This document shows, piece by piece, positions 18,438 to 27,541 of a DNA stretch of 64,000 nt; position 1 is the stretch's first letter, and every line of letters starts with the position of its first letter. The DNA is from Stenotrophomonas sp. BIGb0135 (GTDB taxonomy: Bacteria > Pseudomonadota > Gammaproteobacteria > Xanthomonadales > Xanthomonadaceae): assembly GCF_024810105.1 (NCBI RefSeq), contig NZ_JANUDX010000008.1, forward strand, positions 145,715 to 209,714. Reading direction: 5' to 3'. The notes below the pieces were generated by a model. The model was not told the origin of the DNA. It saw nothing but the letters and a program-made list of their open reading frames with translations, and searched no databases. A program made the position numbers and the translations under genes.

Positions 18438-18749
18438 TCAGTGCGATCGAAGCAGCGGGGCGTCCAGCAGAACCTGGCCCAGCGCCTTCAGCGCTGGAAT
18501 CACCCGGAACACCATCACCGCGGCCACCACCAGCAGGACGATCAAGCCGATCCAGCCCAGCGTCAGCCCGGCCAGGGCGAACGCATCGGTGTCCATCGGC
18601 GCGTGGCGCCGCCGGATCTGCGCCCGTGCCCAGTGGCCGGTGATGATCGCGACCCACTGCCCGACGACGGGCAGGACCACGCAGTCGAGCACGCCGAATA
18701 TCAGGCTGACCCTGGCCAGGGTATTGCCGAGGGGTGGGGGCTGGGACAT
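18438..18749 (-). CDS. DUF4190 small membrane protein (copy B)
   Basis: A 103-aa paralogue of the neighbouring protein with the same plan: hydrophobic helix (ARVSLIFGVLDCVVLPVVGQWVAIITGHWA), a basic loop (RAQIRRRHAPMD) and a second helix (FALAGLTLGWIGLIVLLVVAAVMVF). The shared GHxARAxIRR and ALAGLxLGW motifs show a tandem duplication. GGAGG sits 6 bases upstream of the ATG at 18749 but directly abuts the ATG at 18755, so 18749 is preferred. Function unknown. Confidence 0.78.
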   Translation of the reverse strand: MSQPPPLGNTLARVSLIFGVLDCVVLPVVGQWVAIITGHWARAQIRRRHAPMDTDAFALAGLTLGWIGLIVLLVVAAVMVFRVIPALKALGQVLLDAPLLRSH

Positions 18750-18795
18750 CGACATCCTCCGGGATGGCGATGCGCTGCATGGCGGAGCGGGAGGC

Positions 18796-19560
18796 TCAGC
18801 CCATGAGGACCTGGCCGCCATCCACGTTCAACGTGTGGCCGGTGATCCAGCGTGCCAGCGGCGAGCACAGGAACAACGCGGCATCGGCGATCTCCTGCGG
18901 CTGCCCGAAGCGGCCGAACGGAATCTTGGCCAGGGTGCCGTGGTACAGCGTGGGGTCCTGCTCGCGGCGGCGTGCCCACAGGCCGTCCTCGAACTCGATC
19001 GAGCCTGGTGCGATGGCATTGACGCGGATGCGCCGCGGGGCCAGCGCCAGCGCCTGCGAGGTGGTGTAGTGCATCAGGGCGGCCTTGGCCGCCGCATAGG
19101 GCGCCGCGCCGGGGCGCGGTTGCTGGGCCGCGATCGAGGCCAGGTTGAGGATGCAGGCGTCGCTGGACTGCTGCAGCCAGGGCAGGGCCAGGCGCGAGGC
19201 CCGCACGGCCGCCATCAGGTCGACGCCAAGGCTGGCCTCCCAGCCGGCCTCGTCATCGGCCATGCCGTAGCCGGTGGCGTTGTTGACCAGCACGTCGATG
19301 CCACCGAGCGCGCCGGCGGCATCGGCCAGCCAGCGGCCGATGTCGTCCAGCACGGCCAGGTCCGCCGACGTGGTATGCACGTCCAGGCCCAGTGCCTGCG
19401 CATCGGTACGCAGCGCGGCGAGCCCTTGCTCACCGCGTGCGCAGACCGAGACGCGGGCGCCCGCCGCAGCGAACGCCAGCGCCATCGCGCGGCCGATGCC
19501 CTTGCTGCCACCGGCCACCAGTACCCGGCGGCCGCTGAAATCCAGGCAGGGGCCGCTCAC
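18796..19560 (-). CDS. Short-chain dehydrogenase/reductase
   Basis: A 254-aa classical SDR oxidoreductase. The NAD(P)-binding loop is [10 protein letters not shown] at residues 17-26, the structural NNATG motif is near 92, the catalytic Ser is in LNLASIAA and the YxxxK pair is PYAAAKAAL; a C-terminal [13 protein letters not shown] closes the fold. The GTG start overlaps the upstream aldehyde dehydrogenase stop (GTGA), so the two enzymes are coupled and may act on the same alcohol/aldehyde/acid route. The substrate is not identifiable. Confidence 0.9.
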   Translation of the reverse strand: MSGPCLDFSGRRVLVAGGSKGIGRAMALAFAAAGARVSVCARGEQGLAALRTDAQALGLDVHTTSADLAVLDDIGRWLADAAGALGGIDVLVNNATGYGMADDEAGWEASLGVDLMAAVRASRLALPWLQQSSDACILNLASIAAQQPRPGAAPYAAAKAALMHYTTSQALALAPRRIRVNAIAPGSIEFEDGLWARRREQDPTLYHGTLAKIPFGRFGQPQEIADAALFLCSPLARWITGHTLNVDGGQVLMG

Positions 19561-21089
19561 AGGTCGAACTTGATGCCCTGGGCCAGCGGCAGCGAATCGG
19601 AGTAGTTGATGGTGTTGGTCTGGCGGCGCATGTAGACCTTCCAGGCATCCGAGCCGGACTCACGACCGCCGCCTGTGTCCTTTTCGCCACCGAACGCACC
19701 GCCGATCTCCGCACCCGAGGTGCCGATGTTGACGTTGGCGATGCCGCAATCCGAGCCGGCCGCCGACAGGAAGCGCTCGGCGGTCTTCAGGTTGGTGGTG
19801 AAGATCGAGGACGACAGGCCCTGCGGCACGCCGTTCTGCATGTCGATGGCCTCATCCAGCGTGCTGTACTTCATCACGTACAGGATCGGCGCAAAGGTCT
19901 CGTGCTGCACCACTTCGTCGCTGTTCTTCAGCCCCGTGACGATCGCCGGCAGCACGAAATTGCCGGCGCGGTCGATGCGGGTGCCGCCGGTTTCCACGGT
20001 GCCGCCGCTGGCCTTGGCCTTCTCGATGGAGGCCAGGAACTGCTGCACGGCGCCGTCGCTGTTGAGCGGGCCCATCAGGTTGGCCGGGTCGGTCGGATCG
20101 CCGATCTTGCCTTCCACCTGCTTGTACGCCTTGATCAGCGTGGCCAGCACGTCGTCATGGATGGATTCGTGCACGATCAGGCGGCGCGTGGTGGTGCAGC
20201 GCTGGCCGGCGGTGCCGACCGCACCGAACACGATGCCCGGGATGGCCAGCTTCAGGTCGGCCGTTTCATCCAGGATGATCGCGTTGTTGCCGCCCAGTTC
20301 CAGCAGGCAGCGGCCCAGGCGATGGGCGACCTTCTCGGCGACCTGGCGGCCGACCTGGGTCGAGCCGGTGAAGCTGATCAGCGGCACGCGCTTGTCGGCC
20401 ACCATCTTCTGCGACAGCTCGGTACCCGCATCGTTGATGAGGAAGAACAGGTCCGGGAAGCCGCCGTTGCGCAGCGCTTCGTTGCAGATGCGCATCGAGG
20501 CGATGGCAGTGAGCGGGGTCTTGTTGGACGGCTTCCACAGGCAGATGTCGCCGCAGATCGTGGCCAGGAACGCGTTCCACGCCCACACCGCGACCGGGAA
20601 GTTGAACGCACTGATGATGCCGACCAGGCCCAGCGGCTGGTACTGCTCGTACATGCGGTGGCCCGGACGCTCCGAATGCATGGTGTAGCCGTACAGCATG
20701 CGGCTCTGGCCCACGGCGAAGTCGGCGATGTCGATCATCTCCTGCACTTCACCGTCGCCCTCGGGCTTGCTCTTGCCCATTTCCAGCGCGACCAGCGAAC
20801 CCAGCGCATCCTTGTTGGCGCGCAGCGCTTCGCCGCACAGGCGCACGGCTTCGCCACGGCGCGGGGCCGGGGTGGTGCGCCACACGTGGAAGGCTTCCTG
20901 GGCGCGCGCGATGATGGTTTCGTAATCGGCGTCGGTGGTGGCGTGCACGGTGGCGATCGCTTCACCGGTGGTCGGGTTGACCGGGGTGATCACACCGGCG
21001 CTGGTGGCGGTAGACCACTCGCCGTTGCCCAGATAGGTGCCAGCGTTGGTCGCGTCCAGGCCAAGGGCCTTGAGCAGCTCAGAGGACAT
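19557..21089 (-). CDS. amaB: ALDH7-type aldehyde dehydrogenase (alpha-aminoadipic semialdehyde dehydrogenase-like)
   Basis: A 510-aa NAD-dependent aldehyde dehydrogenase most like the antiquitin/AmaB (ALDH7) group that oxidises alpha-aminoadipic semialdehyde in lysine breakdown. The cofactor loop FTGSTQVGR is near 240, catalytic Glu264 in LLELGGNNA and catalytic Cys298 in [12 protein letters not shown], the last being typical of ALDH7. [16 protein letters not shown] is the conserved NAD-site strand. It leads a two-gene unit with the SDR. Lysine catabolism partners are not seen nearby, so the exact aldehyde is inference. Confidence 0.88.
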   Translation of the reverse strand: MSSELLKALGLDATNAGTYLGNGEWSTATSAGVITPVNPTTGEAIATVHATTDADYETIIARAQEAFHVWRTTPAPRRGEAVRLCGEALRANKDALGSLVALEMGKSKPEGDGEVQEMIDIADFAVGQSRMLYGYTMHSERPGHRMYEQYQPLGLVGIISAFNFPVAVWAWNAFLATICGDICLWKPSNKTPLTAIASMRICNEALRNGGFPDLFFLINDAGTELSQKMVADKRVPLISFTGSTQVGRQVAEKVAHRLGRCLLELGGNNAIILDETADLKLAIPGIVFGAVGTAGQRCTTTRRLIVHESIHDDVLATLIKAYKQVEGKIGDPTDPANLMGPLNSDGAVQQFLASIEKAKASGGTVETGGTRIDRAGNFVLPAIVTGLKNSDEVVQHETFAPILYVMKYSTLDEAIDMQNGVPQGLSSSIFTTNLKTAERFLSAAGSDCGIANVNIGTSGAEIGGAFGGEKDTGGGRESGSDAWKVYMRRQTNTINYSDSLPLAQGIKFDL

Positions 21090-21224
21090 GCAAACTCCTG
21101 TTGCGTATCAAAAAAGGGCGCAGCCGCTGGCAGGGTGGGGGGCGGCATGCAGAACGCCGATTCTACCCGGTCGACGCAGGCGATGCCTGGCTGCGCCCGG
21201 CGCGGACGCCCTCGCCCCAAACAG

Positions 21225-21247
21225 GTAGAGCCGGGCCATGCCCGGCT
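21225..21247. repeat. Single GTAG REP element
   Basis: A GTAGAGCCGGGC/GCCCGGCT hairpin around CAT, the same class as the REP arrays later in the window. It sits alone in the ALDH-kdsA intergenic region, upstream of both divergent genes. Confidence 0.8.
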
Positions 21248-21267
21248 TCTCTTCCCCTGCAACCGGA

Positions 21268-21273
21268 TAGAAT
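21268..21273 (+). promoter_or_regulatory. kdsA -10 element (TAGAAT)
   Basis: TAGAAT lies 30 bp upstream of the kdsA ATG; an identical hexamer precedes hisS. The -35 region 17 bp upstream is weak. AAGGAA at 21293-21298 is the ribosome binding site. Confidence 0.45.
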
Positions 21274-21303
21274 GTCGCCCATTGTTCGCCCCAAGGAATC
21301 TGA

Positions 21304-22149
<846 letters not shown>

Positions 22150-22180
22150 CCCGGCGGACCCGCGCGCTGCGGCGGTGGCC

Positions 22181-22209
22181 TTGGTCCCGCCGCTGAATGT
22201 GGGTATCCT
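22181..22209 (+). promoter_or_regulatory. Putative promoter of tRNA-Arg
   Basis: TTGGTC (22181-22186) and TATCCT (22204-22209) are separated by 17 bp and lie about 70 bp ahead of the tRNA. Confidence 0.4.
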
Positions 22210-22277
22210 TCACGGCTGCACCGCGCATCGCGCCGGTGCAGCCAGCGGCCGGGCGGATCTCGCCCCGCACCGCACTT

Positions 22278-22354
22278 GGCCCCGTAGCTCAGCTGGATAG
22301 AGCGTCCCCCTCCTAAGGGGAAGGTCGCCCGTTCGAATCGGGCCGGGGTCACCA
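22278..22354 (+). tRNA. tRNA-Arg (anticodon CCT)
   Basis: A 77-base cloverleaf with encoded CCA. The acceptor stem GGCCCCG pairs with CGGGGTC (one G-T), the D arm is GCTC/GAGC, the anticodon stem TCCCC/GGGGA encloses CTCCTAA with anticodon CCT (reads AGG), and the T arm is GCCCG-TTCGAAT-CGGGC. The following 5 kb looks accessory, which is common next to tRNA-Arg genes, but no integrase or repeated tRNA 3' end was seen. Confidence 0.97.
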
Positions 22355-22448
22355 TCATTCCTGCAGCGTCAATCCTGCCGCTCGGCTGCCAGCCCATACA
22401 GGCCAGGCTAGGGTGTCTGTCGCCGCGTTCAGGGCCCCCGATTCGCTG

Positions 22449-22700
22449 CTAGCCCTGCCGCTCTTGCCGCAGCAGTCCATCAAACCGCGCCCGGCTGATC
22501 GCCTGCCGCGTCTTGCAGCCCGGGCAGGTGATGGCCACCCCGCCGGGGATGAGTTGCAAACCGTTGTCGCCGCTGGCGGTGAAGTGGCGCTTGCACGCAA
22601 CGCAGGCGGCAGCCACCGAGCTGAGCCACGATGCGCGCGCGTCGCGCGCTTCGGTGGGGACGTTGACTTCAATCAGTTCGAAAACGCCTGTACAGGTCAT
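22449..22700 (-). CDS. Small zinc-ribbon-like hypothetical protein
   Basis: An 83-aa protein with two CxxC pairs (CVACKRHF near residues 33-36 and CPGCKTRQ near 59-62) separated by about 22 residues, a typical zinc-ribbon spacing. No other domain is visible. It begins with MTCTGVFELIEVNVP. Function unknown; small ribbons of this kind often bind nucleic acid or act as metal-site accessory proteins. Coding is supported by the paired cysteines rather than by a recognised family. Confidence 0.6.
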   Translation of the reverse strand: MTCTGVFELIEVNVPTEARDARASWLSSVAAACVACKRHFTASGDNGLQLIPGGVAITCPGCKTRQAISRARFDGLLRQERQG

Positions 22701-22887
22701 GGGTATCGATGTCCGTCAGTGTCGCCAGGGCGGGGCAGGTGGCGACGCAGTGCGCCAGGCCCCTTGGCTGGATATCGGCGGCGGTGGCCGGAACCTGAGC
22801 CCGGCAGGGGAGTAGCGCAGTCCCGGCTGGCCGCCGCGAGGGACGCGGCGGCCAGGTAGTCCAGACGGCTCGCCGAGCCGGATGGGC

Positions 22888-23382
22888 TCATGCCGCCTTC
22901 GCAGGTTTCCCGTCGCCGCCCTTCGCGATGAGGGTCAGCTTGTCATCGGTGGCCTTCTCCTCCTGCAGCGTGGCCAGCAGATGCGGCAGCGCGTCCTTGT
23001 AGCCGAGCTGCTTGGCCAACGCCGCGATGGTGCCGTAGGACGCGATTTCGTAATGCTCCACTTTCTGCGCGCCGCCGATCAGGGCCGAATCCCGTACCGG
23101 ACCCTCCTCGATGCTCTCGACGGCCTCCTTGCCTTCCTCGACCAAGCCTTCCATCGCTGCACACTTGATGCGCTTGAGCCGGATGCCGAGCAGCTCGACC
23201 ACCGCGTCGATGCGCTCGACCTGGCCCTGGGTTTCCTCCAGGTGCAGCTCGAATGCGGCTTTCAGGGCCGGGTTGGTTGCGGCGCGGGCCAGCCGCGGCA
23301 GCGCCTTGGTCAACTGCTTTTCCGCACTGTAGATGTCGGAGAGCTCGTGGATGAAGAGATCTTCCATCGTCTTGATTGCCAT
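22888..23382 (-). CDS. Ferritin-like DUF892 protein (YciF/YciE type)
   Basis: A 164-aa four-helix protein of the DUF892 family. MEDLFIHELSDIYSAEKQLTKALPRLA is the family-defining first helix with the Glu and His/Tyr metal-ligand candidates, followed by HLEETQGQVERIDAVVELLG and the second helical pair QKVEHYEIASYGTIAALAKQLG. A Lys/Ala-rich tail follows. Members are induced by osmotic or general stress and bind di-metal centres, but the reaction is unresolved. The region is also home to a DUF2383 protein with a similar bundle fold. Confidence 0.92.
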   Translation of the reverse strand: MAIKTMEDLFIHELSDIYSAEKQLTKALPRLARAATNPALKAAFELHLEETQGQVERIDAVVELLGIRLKRIKCAAMEGLVEEGKEAVESIEEGPVRDSALIGGAQKVEHYEIASYGTIAALAKQLGYKDALPHLLATLQEEKATDDKLTLIAKGGDGKPAKAA

Positions 23383-23774
23383 GTGTCTGCACCGGGGTGT
23401 GTTGGAGAGTGCAGGCTAGGCGCATGGTTGTTACTTGAACGGGGGGTTCCTGTGAGGCTCGTCTAGACATGTCCTCGATGGATGCCGGTTGCTGCGCAAT
23501 GGGACCTCGCGTGGTGTGGCGGCGGTGCATACAGGGTGAGGGTGGCGTCGCAGGCAAGCCCCTTCCATATGACGCGGCGCGAATGCTCGCGTCGATACCC
23601 TCTGCCCGGCCGTGGAGGATCCTGCGGCCCCCGCGTTCGACGGCGTTTGCGCCCAACCCAGGTCACCCGACCGGGTTCGAACGTCGCATGCGCTGACCGG
23701 CGCCGGCCAGGTGCATGGTGATCGCCAGCCGGGTAGTCTTGAACATCGCCAGGACGCGATGCCAGGAGACGGGG
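23383..23774. other. Intergenic stretch without a recognised gene
   Basis: About 390 bp separate the DUF892 gene from the next plus-strand gene. Short open frames here have no ribosome binding site or family features. It must contain the DUF892 promoter; a GGAAC motif on the minus strand about 70 bp upstream of its start might be an ECF-sigma -35, but no matching -10 was convincing. Confidence 0.5.
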
Positions 23775-24350
23775 ATGGAGTTTCGACAGATGACCACGTG
23801 GCCGGCCAAGGCCAGGGACGCAACGAAGCTGAAATCGGGGTGGCGGTTTGATCTGAGCCAGGGTGCCTGGTGGCTCGATCTGTGCCAGATGGAAGCGTTC
23901 CTGAAGCAGCGTTTGTCGGGGCAGAGCTTCGGCGCCGCTGTCGACGTTTTCATATTCGGATTCGAGATGTACGACGCGGTCGATGGCACTGCCATCGGCT
24001 CGTCCGGCGCCATGCCGGCCGATTTCTCGCGTTACACGCCCAAGCTGCGGCAACTCCTTTCGGTCGGCCAGTTGGACTGGCACGATGTGCGCTTCCTTGA
24101 TGCAAGCGCTCAACTGGTCGCCTACAAAGCGGCCCTGCTGCGCGCGGTCGACAACTGGTACGCGCGCAAGCGTCGCCCGCGCGACTTCGACGTCGAGGCA
24201 TTTCGCGCGTACCTGCTGGACAGCCTCGCCGGACTTACGACCGCGCAGTGCGCGGTGGACCTGTCGCTGTTGGACCTGTCCTTGCCCGAATGGGATGAGG
24301 ACGGTCGGTTCATCTACAAGAATCTCTCGGCCCACGACGTGCTGGAGTGA
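23775..24350 (+). CDS. Hypothetical protein (191 aa)
   Basis: A soluble, slightly acidic protein that I do not recognise. It has many aromatic residues (GAWWLDLCQMEAFLKQ, FIFGFEMYDAVDG, VDNWYARKRRPRDFDVEAF) and the composition of a folded globular domain. No signal peptide, membrane helix or metal motif is visible. The ATG at 23775 is preceded by GGAGACGGGG; an earlier in-frame start at 23715 lacks this. It converges on the esterase gene, with 25 bp between stops. Its base composition is somewhat less GC-biased than the housekeeping genes, in keeping with an accessory origin. Confidence 0.65.
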   Translation: MEFRQMTTWPAKARDATKLKSGWRFDLSQGAWWLDLCQMEAFLKQRLSGQSFGAAVDVFIFGFEMYDAVDGTAIGSSGAMPADFSRYTPKLRQLLSVGQLDWHDVRFLDASAQLVAYKAALLRAVDNWYARKRRPRDFDVEAFRAYLLDSLAGLTTAQCAVDLSLLDLSLPEWDEDGRFIYKNLSAHDVLE

Positions 24351-24375
24351 GCCGGTAAGCGCTGCCCATGGTGCC

Positions 24376-25482
24376 TCAGCGCGGCGGAGCAGGCAGCGTC
24401 GCCTCCAAGTGCCTGGCAAAGAACCGCGCCATCACCCGGTACGCCTGCTGGCTCTCCGGGAGCTTGGCATCCAGGTGGAAGGCATGGCCCAGGCCCTCCC
24501 ACACATGCAGGTCCGATTCGCGCCCCAGGTCCACCAGCCGGCCGTGCATGTAGGCCACGTTGCTCAGCTCGGCGGCGCGGGTGGCGGTGATGAACAGGGT
24601 GGGCGGAAACTGCGCCAGCAGCGGCTCGGAGAATATCGGGGACACCAGCGGATCGCGGAAGTCGACATCGCCGTAATACAGGTCCTCCATGATCGGCAGG
24701 CTGCCGTCGGCATGTGGCAGCAGCGCGTCGTTGAGCGCGGCCATCACGTAGCGGGAATCACCGCCGTAACGCGCATCGCCGCCCGCGCAGAAGAGCCCGG
24801 CGGCGCCCGGCATCGGCAGTTTTTCCTTGGCGAACCAGGCCAGCGATTCACCGGTGAGCACGCCCCCGGCGGAGCAGCCGAACAGGCCGATGTGCCTGGC
24901 CGGCATCTGCTCGAGGGCGGCGCGGTACACGCTTGCCACGTCTTCGCTGGCGGCGGGGAAGCGGTGCTCCGGGCCTTGCCGATACTCCACCGCCACGACG
25001 GTCATGCCAGTCATCGCCGCTACCGGGATCGCCTCAAGCAGGCCGAGGCTGTCGGCGCGGCCGAACACGAACGCACCGCCATGCAGTTCGATCAGCAGGC
25101 GCCGCTGCGTCGGATCGGCCGGGGCACTGCGCGGTTGCACGCGCACCACGGGCACACCGTTCCAGGTTTCGTTGTGCAGCTCCACCGGGTAGCGCTTGCG
25201 CAGTTCGGCGATCTCGGCATACGCCCACTGGTCGGCGCCCCTGCGGATTGTCCCCAGCTGCGCGCGCACGGCGGTGTTGTCCAGCTTGGCGGTGGGATCG
25301 CCGTGGATCACGCCATTGCGAACGCTGGCCTGTGCTTCCGGGCTGAGGAAGGGCGAGATCGGCAGCGGGAAGGTGGGCACCTGGCGCGTGCCGTCGGCGT
25401 CGGGTGGGGTTGCCTGCGCGAGCGCGTCGCCGCCTGCAACCAGGCCAAGGACCAGCAGTGATATCCGTATCGACCTACCCAT
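24376..25482 (-). CDS. Secreted alpha/beta hydrolase of the HSL type (esterase)
   Basis: A 368-aa exported serine hydrolase. The signal peptide is RISLLVLGLVAGGDALAQ. The oxyanion-hole motif HGGAFVFG and nucleophile elbow FGCSAGG are those of the hormone-sensitive-lipase family; the acid and base probably lie in the C-terminal TLFITATRAAELSN and GLGHAFH stretches. Short acyl esters are the probable substrates. The open frame extends another 507 bp upstream, but that part is low-complexity and overlaps a proline-rich gene on the other strand, so the start at 25482 before the signal peptide is preferred. Confidence 0.87.
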   Translation of the reverse strand: MGRSIRISLLVLGLVAGGDALAQATPPDADGTRQVPTFPLPISPFLSPEAQASVRNGVIHGDPTAKLDNTAVRAQLGTIRRGADQWAYAEIAELRKRYPVELHNETWNGVPVVRVQPRSAPADPTQRRLLIELHGGAFVFGRADSLGLLEAIPVAAMTGMTVVAVEYRQGPEHRFPAASEDVASVYRAALEQMPARHIGLFGCSAGGVLTGESLAWFAKEKLPMPGAAGLFCAGGDARYGGDSRYVMAALNDALLPHADGSLPIMEDLYYGDVDFRDPLVSPIFSEPLLAQFPPTLFITATRAAELSNVAYMHGRLVDLGRESDLHVWEGLGHAFHLDAKLPESQQAYRVMARFFARHLEATLPAPPR

Positions 25483-25645
25483 GGGCGGATCCAGCAGTAA
25501 TGGAGGAGGTCGCACAGGATAGCCGCAAGCTGCGCGCGCCGCGTGCCGCACGGGGCGGCGCCGCGCGCCAGCGCGCGGCGTCCTCGCGGGCTCGTGACGG
25601 CAGGCGGTGGATGCTGCAGGACGATACCCCGAAGGAGACCACTGA

Positions 25646-25867
25646 ATGCACCACGATGCCATGCAGGAAACGGTCGCGCAGCGTCCGCTGTGCGCGCAGA
25701 CACCCACGCCCGAGGTGCCGGTGCCACCGCCGGCACCGGTCGAAGAACCGGTGCGCGAAGACCCGCCCGCGCAGGAGCCGCCGACCGAGGTTCCGCCCGA
25801 GCGGGACCCGTCGCCGTCGACGCCGCCCATGGAAGATCCACCGTCGCCCGGCCATGCGCCGCATTGA
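25646..25867 (+). CDS. Small proline-rich protein
   Basis: A 73-aa protein, about one third proline, with Pro-Glu/Pro-Pro repeats (PEVPVPPPAPVEEPVRED, PPTEVPPERDPSP). Coding is supported by a strong GAAGGAGA ribosome binding site 8 bases upstream and the start MHHDAMQE. It has no signal peptide or hydrophobic helix; such chains are extended and act as linkers, scaffolds or stress proteins. Function unknown. It is divergent from the esterase. Confidence 0.65.
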   Translation: MHHDAMQETVAQRPLCAQTPTPEVPVPPPAPVEEPVREDPPAQEPPTEVPPERDPSPSTPPMEDPPSPGHAPH

Positions 25868-26096
25868 GCGGCAAGCGCGCACGAGGGGGCATGTTTCATG
25901 CTGCCGTATGCGCCATGGCGGGCGTATTCGTGACGGCGCCATGGCGCGGTCCACACGTCATGCAAACAACTGTTTTTCCGCGCGCACACCTCGCTGAACC
26001 GTCCGTTTTGGGTGTCACGCCGACTTCATTGCCGATGCGGAAAGGTGGACCCACCCAAGCACGGGCAAGCCCAAAGAAACACAGGAGCAGATCTCA

Positions 26097-26546
26097 GTGA
26101 CTACCGAAACCAAGACCACGCACACCCTGAACGACCTGATCGAAATCGCCCGCGATGGCAAGGACTTCTACACCGAAGCCGCCGGCAAGGTGAAGGACGC
26201 GGAACTGTCTTCGCTGTTCACCCGCATCGCCGGGGTGAAGGACGAGATCGTGCGCTCGCTCAGCGCCAGCGTGCTGGCCGCCGGTGGCAAGCCCGCCGAG
26301 CACGGCACCGTGGTCGGCTCGATGCAGCAGTTCTACGGCAAGGTGCGCGCCACCCTGGGCGACACCCAGTACGGCTACGTGGCCGAACTGGAAGAATCCG
26401 AAGACCGTTTGCTGAAGGCGTTCAAGGACACCCTTACCGATGCGGACACCCCGCCGGCCGCGCGCCAGGAAGTGCAGCGCCTGCTGCCGCAGGTGCAGGA
26501 ATGCCATGCGGTGATGCGCGATCGCAAGCACGCGATGAAGCCGTAA
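26097..26546 (+). CDS. PA2169-type four-helix-bundle protein (DUF2383)
   Basis: A 149-aa protein with the ferritin-like DUF2383 layout: LNDLIEIARDGKDFYTEAAGKVKDAELSSLF, then IAGVKDEIVRSL, ELEESEDRLLKAFKDTL and a terminal VQRLLPQVQECHAVMRDRKH helix carrying a candidate metal ligand. The GTG start has AGGAG 12 bases upstream. Members are typically stress-induced and of unknown activity. It belongs with the DUF892 protein 2.7 kb away as a second ferritin-like stress protein in this segment. Confidence 0.9.
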   Translation: MTTETKTTHTLNDLIEIARDGKDFYTEAAGKVKDAELSSLFTRIAGVKDEIVRSLSASVLAAGGKPAEHGTVVGSMQQFYGKVRATLGDTQYGYVAELEESEDRLLKAFKDTLTDADTPPAARQEVQRLLPQVQECHAVMRDRKHAMKP

Positions 26547-26604
26547 TCCCACCCGCCCTGGTGCTTGCGCCAGAGCGTGGGTGAATGCGCGGGCCTCGCG
26601 CATG

Positions 26605-26631
26605 GACAGCCCCGGCACGCCCGGGGCTGTC
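26605..26631. terminator. 11-bp hairpin after the DUF2383 gene
   Basis: GACAGCCCCGG and CCGGGGCTGTC form a perfect stem with a CACGC loop, 59 bp past the stop. There is no T-run, so it may stabilise the 3' end or act as a weak terminator. Confidence 0.45.
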
Positions 26632-26675
26632 GCTGTGTGGGGTCCGCACGGCCGCGTACGGGGCAGGAGGATTTG

Positions 26676-26999
26676 GTGCATACTCGATCGAAAGGGCTAG
26701 TTGGATCTGCTATGGAACACATGCGTTGGCTGACGCTTCGTCTTGGCAATAATCAATCCATCGGGCCCAAGGTTCTGTCGGACCTGTGGAGCAATGCCTG
26801 CGAAACAAACCAGTCGTCGGTGACCCGCGATACGATGCCCGGCAAGTCCACCTCGTATGCACTGCACGCGCCGCTGTCGCTGGCCTATCCCAAGCGTGCC
26901 GAATTGCGCATGCGCAAGTTGCTCGAGGAAGCCGGCTACACCTTCACCCTGGGGTCGTTGGCCGACCGGCCCGCGCCGCAGCCGATGCGGTCGCGCTGA
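26676..26999 (+). CDS. Hypothetical protein (107 aa)
   Basis: I do not recognise this protein. A GTG at 26676 follows a perfect AGGAGG at 26665-26670 with 5-base spacing, which is better than the in-frame ATGs at 26712 and 26721. The chain starts MHTRSKGLVGSAMEHMRW and ends in a helix RAELRMRKLLEEAGYTFTLG followed by a Pro/Arg tail. It has no membrane segment. The upstream hairpin at 26605-26631 separates it from the DUF2383 gene. Confidence 0.6.
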   Translation: MHTRSKGLVGSAMEHMRWLTLRLGNNQSIGPKVLSDLWSNACETNQSSVTRDTMPGKSTSYALHAPLSLAYPKRAELRMRKLLEEAGYTFTLGSLADRPAPQPMRSR

Positions 27000-27170
27000 A
27001 TCAAGGCGGCACCAGCCGCCGCAGCATCACGCGCATCGGCAAGCCCCGTCGTGCGCCACCGGTTTTTCCAGCGGCGACCCGCCCAGTCGGCGATACAGGC
27101 GCCCATCGTCGGCCGCAGGCCGCACGGACATACTCCGCACCTCCAGCACCGCCGCCTTAGCTATCAGGTC

Positions 27171-27511
27171 TTAGATCAGCGTGGCCGCCAGGCCCCGGCC
27201 GCGATGCGGGTCACTGACGTAGAGGCCGCCCAGGCAATGTTGGCGCCCGAGCCGCCCAGTGCGTTCATGGGAGGTGAGCGGCGCGGCAGCCACCACTGGC
27301 TCGCCCCAGCGGCAGCGCCGTCGTGCAGAAAGACGTGCCGACGCTGGCATTCGTCGGCGGCACGCCGGCCAGGGACAGGCCGGCCCCATTGCACGACGTA
27401 CCACGCCGGCACGATCGGGAATCGTTCGAGCACGGTAGCCGCCAGCCGCCAGCCGGCGCCCGGCACGGCGCGTGATTGCGTCGCGGGTTGGCCACGCGCA
27501 GACTCCTGCAT
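27171..27511 (-). pseudogene. Decayed GNAT acetyltransferase
   Basis: Two overlapping minus-strand frames carry different parts of one GNAT protein. One frame reads TVLERFPIVPAWYVVQWGR ... HVFLHDGAAAG; the other continues GEPVVAAAPLTSHERTG ... GGLYVSDPHRGRGLAATLI and then stops. GRGLAATL is the acetyl-CoA loop, after which about 50 C-terminal residues are missing. At least one frameshift near 27310 plus truncation is required. The surrounding 27000-27541 stretch holds no intact gene. Confidence 0.55.
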
Positions 27512-27541
27512 ACCGCCGCCTGCCGCCGTGCCTCCCGCTCC

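Noticed and set aside
22278..22354. Possible phage attachment site in tRNA-Arg
   Set aside because: No second copy of the tRNA 3' end and no integrase gene were seen in the window.
22697..22891. 64-codon minus-strand frame ending in ATGA overlap with the zinc-ribbon gene
   Set aside because: Arg/Pro/Ser-rich composition typical of shadow frames and no recognisable feature; the overlap may be chance.
23463..24419. 318-codon minus-strand open frame opposite the hypothetical gene at 23775
   Set aside because: Low-complexity composition and no ribosome binding site; the plus-strand frame has globular composition.
25483..25989. N-terminal extension of the esterase open frame
   Set aside because: Low-complexity Gly/Ser sequence before a normal signal peptide, overlapping a proline-rich gene with a strong ribosome binding site.
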